Origin: Burkholderiaceae bacterium
GTDB lineage: Bacteria > Pseudomonadota > Gammaproteobacteria > Burkholderiales > Burkholderiaceae_D
Reading direction: 5' to 3'
Length of the DNA stretch: 64,000 nucleotides
Assembly: GCA_030157545.1 (NCBI GenBank)
Contig: JAOAUN010000013.1
Coordinates: 1 to 64,000 of the forward strand
Shown here: positions 1 through 8,406 of the stretch, one piece after another
Position numbering within the stretch: the stretch's first letter is position 1
Layout: each line of letters opens with the position of its first letter
Program-made: the position numbers and the translations under genes
Notes under the pieces: generated by a model
What the model was told of the DNA's origin: nothing
What the model saw: the letters and a program-made list of their open reading frames with translations, nothing else
Database searches by the model: none

Positions 1-375
1 TCGCTGGTCGTCAATGAAATGGCGCCGCGTCCGCATAACAGCGGCCACTACACGATCGATGCCTGCGTCACCAGCCAGTTCGCGCAGCAGGTGCGCGCCA
101 TGGCAAGGCTGCCGCTGGGTGACGCGCGCCAGCATTCGCCGGCCGTCATGCTCAACATCCTCGGTGACATCTGGTTTGAAGGAGATAGCGACCAGCCGCG
201 CGAACCTGCATGGGACAAGTTGCTGGCACTGCCGGGCGCGAACCTGCATTTATATGGCAAGGACGATCCGCGCCGTGGCCGCAAGATGGGACACGTAAGC
301 TTTGTCGGCACGACGCTGGAGCAGGCGCAAGCCAGCCTGCATGCAGCCTGCTTGTTGCTTGGCATCGCCCCTTAA
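1..375 (+). CDS. purK: N5-carboxyaminoimidazole ribonucleotide synthase, C-terminal part
   Basis: This is the 3' end of a gene entering from the left edge; frame 1 is open from base 1 to the TAA at 373-375. The fragment begins just before [16 protein letters not shown], the hallmark of the PurK ATP-grasp domain, and runs through the short C-terminal domain (about 124 residues present of a usual 380 or so). PurK uses ATP and bicarbonate to carboxylate aminoimidazole ribonucleotide in cytosolic purine synthesis. The next gene, tsaC, starts 4 bases after the stop, so they are probably cotranscribed. PurE would be expected upstream, outside the window. Only the missing N-terminus limits the call. 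Confidence 0.93.
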   Translation, partial: SLVVNEMAPRPHNSGHYTIDACVTSQFAQQVRAMARLPLGDARQHSPAVMLNILGDIWFEGDSDQPREPAWDKLLALPGANLHLYGKDDPRRGRKMGHVSFVGTTLEQAQASLHAACLLLGIAP

Positions 376-379
376 ACGT

Positions 380-1402
380 ATGGATCAGGCAGCTATCAAA
401 GCGGCCGCTGCGCTGCTGGAGCAAGGCAAGCTGGTCGCCTTTCCGACCGAGACTGTCTACGGACTGGGTGCGGATGCTGAAAATCCTGTTGCCGTGGCCG
501 CCATCTTCGCGGCCAAAGGGCGACCGTCCGATCATCCTGTCATTGTGCATGTCGCGGCTGGTGCAGATTTGTCGCATTGGGCTGTGGCGATTCCGGCTGA
601 AGCAAAAAAACTGACCGCTGCCTTCTGGCCCGGTCCGCTGACGCTGATACTGAAACGTGCTCCGGCGATTCCTGATGCTGTCTCCGGTGGACAAGATTCC
701 ATAGGCTTGCGTTGCCCGTCGCATCCTGTGGCACTGTCCTTATTGCAGTCTTTTAAAAATGGACAAGGCGGTATTGCCGCGCCTTCGGCGAATCGTTTCG
801 GCCATGTCAGCCCGACCACGGCGCAGCATGTGCTCGATGAATTTGGCGGCGACGCAAACAGCCCGCTGGCCTGCGTGCTTGATGGTGGCCAGAGTGAGGT
901 CGGGATTGAATCCACGATCGTGGATTTATCGCGCATGGACACACACGGGCCCGTTCTGCTGCGCCCGGGCCAGATCACCGCAGCGCAGATAAGCGCCGTG
1001 ATCGGCATAGCGCCAGCTTCGCCCGATGCGGCAGCCCCGCGTGCGTCCGGCACACTGGAGGCGCACTACGCGCCGCGCACGCCGGTTGCGCTGATTCCTG
1101 TTTCAGAACTGAACGGGGTGATGCAGGCCTTGATTGAAAACGGGCGAAGCATGGTGCTCTTGCAGTTTGGCCCTGTCGTTGCAAAGCAGGCGCTGTTGCT
1201 GGCACAGCGAAGCTTGCCAATAGATCCGGACGGCTACGCACATGCGCTGTATGCCTGCATGCGTGAACTGGATCGTTTTGACAGCGACATCATGCTGGTT
1301 GCGCAGCCGCCGGCAGACAGTGAATGGCAAGCCATCAATGACCGCTTGCGGCGCGCTGCATTTGATTCTGGTCAGGTGCTGGATGGTTTGCTGGCGCGCT
1401 GA
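380..1402 (+). CDS. tsaC: L-threonylcarbamoyladenylate synthase (Sua5/YrdC type)
   Basis: The product makes threonylcarbamoyl-AMP from threonine, bicarbonate and ATP, the first step of the tRNA t6A37 modification in the cytosol. The 340-residue length fits the two-domain Sua5 form. The YrdC domain starts with VAFPTETVYGLGADA near residue 22 and contains PSANRFGHVSPTTAQHV, and a C-terminal Sua5 domain follows the linker motif ASGTLEAHYAPRTP. The ATG at 380 is chosen because the domain begins just after it and it lies 4 bases after purK; the open frame upstream is only purK in another frame. A second t6A-related gene, tcdA, lies at 10.3 kb. Confidence 0.93.
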   Translation: MDQAAIKAAAALLEQGKLVAFPTETVYGLGADAENPVAVAAIFAAKGRPSDHPVIVHVAAGADLSHWAVAIPAEAKKLTAAFWPGPLTLILKRAPAIPDAVSGGQDSIGLRCPSHPVALSLLQSFKNGQGGIAAPSANRFGHVSPTTAQHVLDEFGGDANSPLACVLDGGQSEVGIESTIVDLSRMDTHGPVLLRPGQITAAQISAVIGIAPASPDAAAPRASGTLEAHYAPRTPVALIPVSELNGVMQALIENGRSMVLLQFGPVVAKQALLLAQRSLPIDPDGYAHALYACMRELDRFDSDIMLVAQPPADSEWQAINDRLRRAAFDSGQVLDGLLAR

Positions 1403-1449
1403 GGCGCTTGTTTGCTTAACAAATTTACTGAATTTGTTTCAATATTTTG

Positions 1450-2745
1450 TTAAAGCTTGCGCAGATGCTTGCTAATAAGGGTGACAATATTTTTCTTGTC
1501 CAAGGCTTGCGCCAATTCCAGCGAGTTCTGGCGTTTTGCATTTTGACTAGTAGTCCATGCGCCCGCTTTCAGCAGCAACGCGACAAGTTCGCTGTTACCC
1601 CTTTCTATGGCTACATGCAAAGCAGTGTCGCCTTCGTGGTCAAATATGTTCACGTCTGCGCCGAGCCGGATGAGAATTTTTACGCACGCTATATTTTCTT
1701 CGGCTGAAGCTTTTATCAAAAGATTCAGGCCGTCATCATTGCATGTGTTGATTAAATCCGGATGTGCACTTAATGCTTTTTCTAAAGAAGCATTTTCAGC
1801 GCGCTCCAGAAATTTAAACAGCATTTCGATCAATTGATTTGCGGGGTCTGGCAACAGGGCATTCTCAGCTGGCGTCAGTTCCTGTTCGGCGGCAAGCAAG
1901 CGCCTGAGGTCTTTTAGGTTGCCGCCGGTGATTCTTTTGCGAGCCTGGTCTAATTCCAGTTCTTCCAGCGTTGCCGGCTCACGTGATACCAATGGTGCTT
2001 TGAGCTTGCCACCCAAAAGCGTGAGGGATTGGCTTTGCCGTTTGGCTGCCAGCAAAAATAATTTCAGTGGATCGAGCGGTTTGCCCTGTTGCTTGCACCA
2101 GTCAAAATAAGTCAACGCAGTTTCGAGGCTGCTTGCAACCTCTCGCAGGCTGGTTTCATTCTCATCTGAATAGATCAGGGTATAGCCGGCTTTCCATTCC
2201 GGACTGCCTGGCATGATCTGCTCAACCACTTGCCCGACATGGCAGGCAATTAGGTGAACGATACGGTTTCCACTCCGCTGTTTTTCTGCAGGTTTGAGAT
2301 TGATATTGTCCGTATCCTGAAGCTCATGACCCCAGCGAATCAGGTTGAGAGTAGGAACGTGACCATATCCTTTTGAAAAATCGGAAAGTTCGAATGCGTG
2401 TTGATCCGGGTTATTCCTGCCGTGCGAGTAGATCACTACCTGGCCATCTGCTGCCAATTTATCGTGCAATGCCATTCGCATTGGTTTGCTGCGCACATTA
2501 CGGACACCATCGCCAAGTATCAAACTCGACACATTCAGATCCTGCAAAATGGGGCGAATCTGCTTTATGTCGAGTGGATCGATACCTTTGCCAAAAATAA
2601 GCATGACATCGGCTGCTCCAGTGCTGCTGTTTGTCTCGCCGCGATTGTTTGTAATGAGGGGAGGGCGCTTGCTATGACTGGGGATGCTCATTTTTGCCTT
2701 TGCATGAAATGCAGCGGCTATCAAGAATTCACAAAAAAGCCGCAT
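1450..2745 (-). CDS. Ankyrin-repeat protein with a caspase-like SHG...AC signature
   Basis: The protein has about 431 residues. The C-terminal third (about 330-430) holds three ankyrin-like repeats, including GDTALHVAIERGNSELVALLLKAGA, which usually mediate protein binding. The N-terminal half is not a family I can name, but it has VVIYSHGRN (His about 108) and, 60 residues later, IVHLIACHVGQ (Cys about 168). This spacing and context recall the His/Cys dyad of clan CD (caspase/CHAT/C80-like) peptidases; that is inference. The start is uncertain: ATG 2745 gives a hydrophobic N-terminus, while ATG 2691 (MSIPSHSKRP) follows a better AAAGG. The gene is convergent with tsaC and looks more AT-rich than its neighbours, so it may be acquired. 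Confidence 0.6.
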   Translation of the reverse strand: MRLFCEFLIAAAFHAKAKMSIPSHSKRPPLITNNRGETNSSTGAADVMLIFGKGIDPLDIKQIRPILQDLNVSSLILGDGVRNVRSKPMRMALHDKLAADGQVVIYSHGRNNPDQHAFELSDFSKGYGHVPTLNLIRWGHELQDTDNINLKPAEKQRSGNRIVHLIACHVGQVVEQIMPGSPEWKAGYTLIYSDENETSLREVASSLETALTYFDWCKQQGKPLDPLKLFLLAAKRQSQSLTLLGGKLKAPLVSREPATLEELELDQARKRITGGNLKDLRRLLAAEQELTPAENALLPDPANQLIEMLFKFLERAENASLEKALSAHPDLINTCNDDGLNLLIKASAEENIACVKILIRLGADVNIFDHEGDTALHVAIERGNSELVALLLKAGAWTTSQNAKRQNSLELAQALDKKNIVTLISKHLRKL

Positions 2746-3078
2746 CAATTACTGGCTCTGTGACAGACGGGAATAGATTGTTCGTCTTTCGGCCTTGATT
2801 GCTTTTTTGAGAATGATCTGACCTCGAAAATCAATTCGCCATCAGGACAACAACGACTTAAAAATGTCTTATTTATTGATTGAACAGGTTTTGTATATAA
2901 AAAATGCCGATTTGTTTAGCATATTGCTCGGAATTTGCTTATATTGTTTATCAGATGTTCACATTAGTGCCATAAACAAAACATATGCGCTAACCAGTTT
3001 CTCTAATTTGTCCTGTCGCTTGGCATAGCTGCAAGCAAGCACCGGAATACATAGCGGTTTTAACTTTTGAGGAAAACC
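2746..3078. other. AT-rich intergenic region
   Basis: This 333-base stretch lies between the divergent ankyrin gene and the adhesin-E-like gene and should hold both promoters. It is markedly AT-rich from about 2870 to 3000. I see no open frame with a credible start, no RNA gene, no strong hairpin followed by a T-run, and no -35/-10 pair with proper spacing that I would defend. The only clear signal is the GAGGA ribosome binding site at 3069-3073 for the next gene. Confidence 0.5.
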
Positions 3079-3510
3079 ATGAAAAAAATGATCACCCTGA
3101 GCCTGATGCTCCTTTCTGTTTTTACCCTGCCGTCGCAGGCAACGAGCCTGACTGTTAACGACACAATGGAAGGCACGCTGGCTTTGCTTTCAACAAATGG
3201 CAGCGTCATGCAGGATGGAATCAGCGTCGCATCGATTCTGTGGAAATATGAAATTGCAATGAATGATTCTGACGATGCAAAACAAAACGCCTTGTCAGTT
3301 CAGCGTTCTACCAAAGCCGAGTATCTGGTCAATTGTGCCAACCAGACTATCGCACTGAGCAAGTGGCAAATGTTTGGTGATGCGGACGGCATGGGCAATG
3401 TCATCTGGGCAGATCAGGCGAACGAAAACGCAGACTTTTATCAGCCAGTCCGAAAAGCAGAGCGCAGCCTGATCGGTGTCGCATGCGAAGTTAAAACAGC
3501 ATTGCAGTAA
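3079..3510 (+). CDS. Secreted surface-adhesin E-like protein
   Basis: A 143-residue exported protein. Residues 1-23 form a signal peptide (MKKMITLSLMLLSVFTLPSQA, cleaved around QATS). The mature part resembles the surface-adhesin E-like domain known from Haemophilus protein E: a central YLVNCANQTIALSKWQMFG and a terminal RSLIGVACEV place two cysteines as in that family, where they pair. The function here is unknown, since in non-pathogenic betaproteobacteria such proteins are numerous and uncharacterised. ATG 3079 is chosen over TTG 3067 because GAGGA sits 5 bases upstream. The MerR gene starts 24 bases after the stop, suggesting a shared transcript. Confidence 0.75.
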   Translation: MKKMITLSLMLLSVFTLPSQATSLTVNDTMEGTLALLSTNGSVMQDGISVASILWKYEIAMNDSDDAKQNALSVQRSTKAEYLVNCANQTIALSKWQMFGDADGMGNVIWADQANENADFYQPVRKAERSLIGVACEVKTALQ

Positions 3511-3534
3511 TTGATTTGTCCGGAGGGGTCCGTG

Positions 3535-4473
3535 ATGGAAAATGCAGAGCCTGGTTACACCATCGGTGTTGTCGCAAGGCGTACCAATATTCATCCAGAG
3601 ACTTTGCGAGTGTGGGAGCGACGCTATCAGATGGTGGTCCCGCAGCGCAACCTCACGGGTCGTCGCCTCTACTCTGAAGACGACATCCTCAAGCTTTCGC
3701 TGGTAAAAAAGCTGACTGAAGCCGGCCACCCCGTTAGCGGTCTGGCCGATCTTTCCATTGATATCTTGCGGCGCAGACTGAGTGCAAGTGCGCCGGCTGC
3801 CCAGCTTGTCAAGCAGCCTGCACAGCAGGTATGCCGCGTTATTTTCTCCGGCGAGTCGCTCGGCCTGCGCATGAAGCATGAAAAACAGTTGGTCGTTGAT
3901 ATCGATATCGTGGCTTGCATCCGCCACGATGAAGATTTGGCTGTCGCTGTCAAAGCAAATCCTGCAGATGTGCTGGTCACTGAATTCACCACCATTAACC
4001 ATGACACCTTGACTACGGTGCGCCGCCAGCTGGCCCAGAGTCATTGCCATGGCACAGTCGTCGTCTTCAATTTTGGTACGCGCTCAGTCATCGGGCAGCT
4101 TGAGCAAGCTGGAATATTGTGCATGAAGGCGCCTGTTACGGCCGCCGAACTGCGGCGAGCATGTTTGTCCTTGCGACCCGCGCTGCAAGAACCTTCAGCA
4201 ATCCCTGCCACGCCTGCGCCGCGACGTTTCGACGCACAACAGCTGTCACAGATTGTTTCTTTAGCCGGCAGTATCGCCTGCGAATGTCCGAATCATCTGG
4301 CTGAACTCGTTGTCAGCCTGAGTGCATTTGAACAGTACAGCAGTGAATGCGCCAATCGCAATGACAGTGACAGGGAACTGCACGCGCATCTGAATCAGTC
4401 AGCCGGCTTTGCCAGAGCCATTCTCGAAGATTGCCTCATCAAGGTAATGGAAATCGAAGGTATCAAAATTTAG
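3535..4473 (+). CDS. MerR-family regulator with a degenerate B12-binding-like domain
   Basis: The N-terminal winged helix (residues 8-75) has the MerR signature YTIGVVARRTNIHPETLRVWERRY and RLYSEDDI, the subtype found in CarA/CarH and LitR. Residues about 98-215 look like the Rossmann-like cobalamin-binding fold of those proteins (PADVLVTEF, GTVVVFNFG, AGILCMKAPVTAAELRR), but the cobalamin DxHxxG ligand motif is replaced by SGESLGLRM, so B12 binding is unlikely. The last 80 residues are unassigned. GTG 3532 is possible, but ATG 3535 follows CGGAGGGG at 3521-3528. It lies between an exported protein and an exported methyltransferase, all reading rightwards. Confidence 0.8.
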   Translation: MENAEPGYTIGVVARRTNIHPETLRVWERRYQMVVPQRNLTGRRLYSEDDILKLSLVKKLTEAGHPVSGLADLSIDILRRRLSASAPAAQLVKQPAQQVCRVIFSGESLGLRMKHEKQLVVDIDIVACIRHDEDLAVAVKANPADVLVTEFTTINHDTLTTVRRQLAQSHCHGTVVVFNFGTRSVIGQLEQAGILCMKAPVTAAELRRACLSLRPALQEPSAIPATPAPRRFDAQQLSQIVSLAGSIACECPNHLAELVVSLSAFEQYSSECANRNDSDRELHAHLNQSAGFARAILEDCLIKVMEIEGIKI

Positions 4474-4520
4474 GTGCTATCAACATGAGACTGACTGCAG
4501 AGTTTGGTGTTTAGCGTCAC

Positions 4521-5255
4521 ATGACAATCAAAATCAGTTCATCCGTAAAACTTTGCATCGCTGTATTGCTCTGCATGTCGTGCCTGCAATCAAGCGTCTG
4601 GGCACAAGCGCTGCCGGCTGCAGGCTACGGCCGTGTCACGGCCAGTAGCGGTGGCAGCGGCAAAGTTTTTGCAGGGCGTGAAATTGCCGCTGTCATGAGC
4701 TGGCATGGTGCCGGCTGGCTGGAGCGCACCGAACGCAAAACGGAAGAACGGCCCGACCTGCTGCTCGACGCCCTGCGGCTCAAGCCCGGCATGATGATTG
4801 CCGATATCGGCGCAGGCAGCGGCTATTACACCCGTCAGCTCGCCGCCATAACAGGCTCTGCCGGTAAAGTATTTGCCGTCGAGGTTCAGCCCGAGATGCT
4901 GGAAATTTTAAAAAAACAAAATCGGGCGCTCGGCATTAAAAATATCGTGCCTGTGCTGGCCACAGAACAGCATGTGCAGCTAAAAGCAGACAGCATTGAT
5001 CTGGCATTGCTGGTGGATGTTTATCATGAGCTGCAGTACCCGGTCGAAGTCATGCACAGCCTGGCTAAAGCACTCAAGCCCGGAGGCCAGATTGCACTCG
5101 TCGAGTTTCGTGCCGAAGATGCGAATGTGCCTATCCTGCCGCTACACAAAATGACTGAAGCGCAAATAAAAAAAGAAGCGGCTTTGCTAGGGCTGACTTG
5201 GGTCAGGACCATTGCCACATTGCCATGGCAGCATGTAGTCATCTTGAGTAAATAG
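4521..5255 (+). CDS. Exported class I SAM-dependent methyltransferase
   Basis: A 244-residue protein with a clear N-terminal signal peptide (hydrophobic LCIAVLLCMSCLQSSVWA, cleavage about residue 28) ahead of a methyltransferase domain. SAM-binding motif I is MIADIGAGSGYYTRQLA, followed by the acidic VFAVEVQPEM, and the ALKPGGQIALVEF strand. Substrate unknown. A signal peptide on a SAM enzyme is odd because SAM is cytosolic; related predicted secreted methyltransferases exist in proteobacteria and may be periplasmic or membrane-tethered. It starts 47 bases after the MerR gene on the same strand. Domain call firm, location predicted. Confidence 0.8.
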   Translation: MTIKISSSVKLCIAVLLCMSCLQSSVWAQALPAAGYGRVTASSGGSGKVFAGREIAAVMSWHGAGWLERTERKTEERPDLLLDALRLKPGMMIADIGAGSGYYTRQLAAITGSAGKVFAVEVQPEMLEILKKQNRALGIKNIVPVLATEQHVQLKADSIDLALLVDVYHELQYPVEVMHSLAKALKPGGQIALVEFRAEDANVPILPLHKMTEAQIKKEAALLGLTWVRTIATLPWQHVVILSK

Positions 5256-5259
5256 ATGT

Positions 5260-5290
5260 TCGGCGTCAGTCAGTGACGCCGATTGCGTTA
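5260..5290. terminator. Hairpin between convergent genes
   Basis: A 9-base-pair perfect stem (TCGGCGTCA at 5260-5268 pairing with TGACGCCGA at 5274-5282) with a 5-base loop lies between the convergent methyltransferase and flavin reductase genes. The T-rich tract is weak on both sides, so it is a plausible but imperfect bidirectional terminator. Confidence 0.5.
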
Positions 5291-5295
5291 TTAGC

Positions 5296-5808
5296 TTAAA
5301 GAGTTTTAATAAAGCGGCCTGAGTGATATACGAGCGGCGCTTTGGCATCGACTGCACAGCGTTCAACTTCGCCAACAAAAATGACATGGTCACCTTCCGG
5401 ATAGCGGCTGCGATTATGGCATTCGAACCAGGCAGTCGCGCCGCGCAAAATTGGCAAGCCGGTTTCCGACAAATCAAATTCAACGCCATTGAAGCGATCT
5501 TCCACGCGACTGGCAAAGCGTTCTGCCAGCGCAGCCTGGTCGGCGGCCAATACATTGATGACGTAGTGAGAATTTCCGGAAAATAGCGGCATGCTGCGCG
5601 CGTTCTGCGACAGGCTCCACAACACCAGTGGCGGTGTGAGCGACACCGAATTGAATGAGCTGGCGGTCAGGCCAAAGAAGCTGCCTTGCTCGTCGCGTGT
5701 CGTAATGATGGTCACGCCGGTAGCAAACTGGGAAAGAGCGGTACGGAACTCACGCTCTTCAAATGCTGGCTTGGCGGCGCGGGAAGATAAGCTTTGCATG
5801 CGGATCAA
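5296..5808 (-). CDS. Flavin reductase-domain protein (FMN-binding)
   Basis: The 170-residue product belongs to the flavin reductase-like split-barrel family that reduces or binds FMN with NAD(P)H, typically supplying reduced flavin to a two-component monooxygenase. Family features are FATGVTIITTRDEQGSFFGLTASSFNSVSLTPPLV (residues about 28-62) and the C-terminal HVIFVGEVERCAVDAKAPLVYHSGRF. No partner oxygenase is encoded nearby, so the physiological substrate is open. It is divergent from the AMP-binding gene at 5904, with 95 bases between them. Confidence 0.85.
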   Translation of the reverse strand: MIRMQSLSSRAAKPAFEEREFRTALSQFATGVTIITTRDEQGSFFGLTASSFNSVSLTPPLVLWSLSQNARSMPLFSGNSHYVINVLAADQAALAERFASRVEDRFNGVEFDLSETGLPILRGATAWFECHNRSRYPEGDHVIFVGEVERCAVDAKAPLVYHSGRFIKTL

Positions 5809-5903
5809 CTTGGTAGTGAAATTTATAAAATTGGCTCAATTATGCCGAAAATGAAGTTTCAATGCGGAAACGGGTCTGATTTTTCCGTAGAATTGGTGCA
5901 CAC

Positions 5904-6584
5904 ATGACCGCAAACTTCAGTTTCTTATCTTTATTACAGTCGCATGCTGATCAGCGTGGCGATTCGCTCGTCCATTTTTTGCCTGACCGTGACATCACCT
6001 ACCGACGGCTTTGGTCGCGCATAGAACGCGCTTCTGCCCGTTTGCAAGGCGAGTGGAACGTGCAGCAAGGGGATGTTGTCGCCTACTGCGGCAATGCGCA
6101 TCCGGATGCCATTGTGCTGTACTTTGCGTTGCTGCGTATTGGCGCCCAATTGTTGGCGCTGGAGGGTATGCAGGGCAAGGACATTCATCATTGGCAGCAA
6201 CTGGCCAGTGCGCGCTTATTAGTGCATGACGATGGCTGCGCCGTTGAGCACGCATTTGCGCAACCTTTATCCATGCTGCTGGCAGACTGGTGCCATTTTG
6301 ATCCGATACTGGTCATGGAAAATCCGGACTTGCCCGCACTATTGGTGCCGCAGCCTGAGGGTTCGGATTTGCAGATTTATAGCCTGCAACAATTGATCAT
6401 GTTGATGGCGCCTGTGCCAACTGCACGGGTCGTCGACCAGAGTATTTTTGACCAGCAGACCATGACGAATGTCATCTTGCCCTCGTTGCGGGATGCGAAG
6501 GCGATCCGGTTCTCTGGCTTTGAAAAAATACCGGATGCGGCGTGCATACAAGCGGCGGCGGAGTACGATAAAGTAAACCTTTAA
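5904..6584 (+). CDS. Stand-alone N-terminal AMP-binding (acyl-CoA synthetase-like) domain
   Basis: This 226-residue protein matches only the first part of ANL superfamily enzymes: DITYRRLWSRIERASARLQ and GDVVAYCGNAHPDAIVLYFALLRIGAQLLAL (residues about 29-90). The ATP-gripping TSGTTG-type loop, the adenylation core and the C-terminal lid are absent; the frame ends after about 70 residues unlike the family. There is no remainder in another frame before msrA, which starts 16 bases on, so this is not a simple frameshift inside the window. It is either a decayed gene or a short protein with a new role. Activity as a synthetase is not expected. Confidence 0.6.
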   Translation: MTANFSFLSLLQSHADQRGDSLVHFLPDRDITYRRLWSRIERASARLQGEWNVQQGDVVAYCGNAHPDAIVLYFALLRIGAQLLALEGMQGKDIHHWQQLASARLLVHDDGCAVEHAFAQPLSMLLADWCHFDPILVMENPDLPALLVPQPEGSDLQIYSLQQLIMLMAPVPTARVVDQSIFDQQTMTNVILPSLRDAKAIRFSGFEKIPDAACIQAAAEYDKVNL

Positions 6585-6600
6585 TCAAAGCGGGATCTCA

Positions 6601-7131
6601 ATGACCACAGAAATTGCCACGCTCGGAGGCGGTTGCTTCTGGTGCCTCGAAGCGGTTTATCAAGAATTGCAGGGTGTAGAAAAAGTCGAATCCGGCTATA
6701 GCGGCGGCGAACTCATCGACCCCAGCTATGAACAAATCTGTGAGGGCGATACCGGACACGCCGAAGTTGTTCGTCTCTATTTTGATCCGGCCATCGTCAG
6801 CTATCGTGAAATTCTGGAAGTGTTTTTCACCATTCATGATCCGACCACGCCTAACCGTCAGGGCAATGACGTCGGCAGCCAGTATCGGTCGGTGATCTAC
6901 ACGCACAGCAGCGAGCAAATGGAAACGGCACGACGCGTGATGATAGAGATGGCCAATGTGTGGGATGCGCCGATTGTTACCGAGTTGGCAGACGCGCCCG
7001 TTTTTTACAAGGCAGAAGCCTACCATCAGGACTACTTCATCAATCACCCGCTGCAATCGTATTGCGCGTTTGTGGTGGCGCCCAAGGTCGCCAAGTTTCG
7101 CAAGATTTTTACCGACAAACTCCGCCGCTGA
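6601..7131 (+). CDS. msrA: Peptide methionine-S-sulfoxide reductase
   Basis: MsrA repairs methionine-S-sulfoxide in proteins using thioredoxin. The 176-residue protein has the catalytic GGGCFWCLEAVY at residues 9-20 (nucleophile Cys12), then GYSGG, GDTGHAEVV and the conserved FFTIHDPTTPNRQGNDVGSQYRS. It starts 16 bases after the AMP-binding fragment, so the two share a transcript. Its 3' end overlaps the convergent cfa gene by 23 bases. Cys12 is clear; a C-terminal resolving cysteine is seen only in the region of HPLQSYCAF. Confidence 0.95.
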   Translation: MTTEIATLGGGCFWCLEAVYQELQGVEKVESGYSGGELIDPSYEQICEGDTGHAEVVRLYFDPAIVSYREILEVFFTIHDPTTPNRQGNDVGSQYRSVIYTHSSEQMETARRVMIEMANVWDAPIVTELADAPVFYKAEAYHQDYFINHPLQSYCAFVVAPKVAKFRKIFTDKLRR

Positions 7132-8350
7132 AACTGGCGAGTGACTTTAGTTGATACATATAGTCGCGCGACCACCCCAGTCGCCCGGCTTGTCGCCCGG
7201 CCTTGCCGCAGACAATCTGATTGATGGCAATCCAGTCATGCGTAAATGCATGCGCACAGCCAGCCAGATAAATACGCCAGATCCGGTAATGCCGGTCATC
7301 TACCAGCGTCTTGATGAGCGCCGTATTATTCTCGAAATTTTCTGCCCACAGTGCGCAGGTATGCGCATAGTGACGCCGCAAGTTTTCCACATCCAGCGCT
7401 TCGAGGCCACCGTCCTGCATCGCGCACAGCACACGCCCTATATGTGGCAGCTCGCCATGCGGAAACACATATTTCCCTATGAATTCGCCGCCGCCATAGC
7501 GTGCGCCGCTATGATCGGTGTTGGTTGTAGTGATGCCGTGATTCATTGCCAAGCCATCGTCAGCTAATAGGGCATTAATTTTCTTGAAGTACGACGGTAA
7601 ATTTTTCAGGCCGACATGCTCGAACATGCCGACGCTGGTAATGCGATCGAAGCGGCCTTCCACGTCCCGATAATCTTGCAATCTGATGCTGATGCGGTCA
7701 GACAGGCCGGCTTCGGCGACACGCTCGCTTGCCAGTTCATACTGATTGCGCGACAACGTTATGCCGACGCAGTGTGCGCCAAATTTTTCTGCTGCACGCA
7801 TGACGAGTGCGCCCCAGCCGCAGCCAATATCAAGCAATGAGTCGCCGACCCTGAGTTGAATTTTGGTCAGGATATGATCTATTTTTTTCAGCTGCGCAGT
7901 CGCCAGATCTTCGTTTCCCTGCTCGAAATACGCACAGGAATACACCATGCGTGGATCAAGAAAGGCTTGATAAAACGCATTCGATACGTCGTAATGATAT
8001 TCAATGGCGGCGGCGTCTTTTTTACGGGTATGCGCGAAAGGCAGCGTCAGTTGTCCGAGCTTGCCGCCCGATCGCAGCGTACGTTCGGCCAGCTTGTTGG
8101 CAACGTCAATAATGGCACTGAGGCGGCCTTCGACGTCAAGCTTGCCCTCCACATAGGCCAGCCCCAGATTGTCGAGCGAGGGATTGAGCAAATAGGCTAG
8201 CGCGGATGCGCGCGGGACTTTCACCGTTACTTGCGGTGCATGCTGGCCAAAATCAAATTGCTGTCCGTTCCACAGTTGCAGCCTTAATGGCAAGGTTGAC
8301 TGTGAGCGCAGCGATTCAATCCAGATAGTGAGCTTTTTCTCCCAGAACAT
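7109..8350 (-). CDS. cfa: Cyclopropane-fatty-acyl-phospholipid synthase
   Basis: A 413-residue SAM-dependent enzyme that adds a methylene bridge to unsaturated acyl chains of membrane phospholipids. The N-terminal lipid-binding region (1-110) is followed by KKDAAAIEYHYDVSNAFYQAFLDPRMVYSCAYF and SAM motif I SLLDIGCGWGALVMRAAEKF, with GITLSRNQYELA and MFEHVGLKNLPSYF further on, all typical of CFA synthases. A strong GGAGGTG lies just before the ATG at 8350. The gene often responds to stationary phase in other bacteria, but nothing in the sequence shows that here. Confidence 0.92.
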   Translation of the reverse strand: MFWEKKLTIWIESLRSQSTLPLRLQLWNGQQFDFGQHAPQVTVKVPRASALAYLLNPSLDNLGLAYVEGKLDVEGRLSAIIDVANKLAERTLRSGGKLGQLTLPFAHTRKKDAAAIEYHYDVSNAFYQAFLDPRMVYSCAYFEQGNEDLATAQLKKIDHILTKIQLRVGDSLLDIGCGWGALVMRAAEKFGAHCVGITLSRNQYELASERVAEAGLSDRISIRLQDYRDVEGRFDRITSVGMFEHVGLKNLPSYFKKINALLADDGLAMNHGITTTNTDHSGARYGGGEFIGKYVFPHGELPHIGRVLCAMQDGGLEALDVENLRRHYAHTCALWAENFENNTALIKTLVDDRHYRIWRIYLAGCAHAFTHDWIAINQIVCGKAGRQAGRLGWSRDYMYQLKSLASFSGGVCR

Positions 8351-8406
8351 GGCACCTCCATAAGATCACTATGGAGTGCCATTTAGTATGGTGTGTTGAT
8401 AAACAT

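Noticed and set aside
1411..1456. Nested inverted repeats after tsaC (GCTTAACAAA ... TTTGTTAAAGC) as a terminator
   Set aside because: The pairing is AT-only and imperfect, and overlaps the end of the convergent ankyrin gene; too weak to call.
3295..4050. 251-residue minus-strand frame over the MerR gene
   Set aside because: Antisense of a gene with clear domains; no own features.
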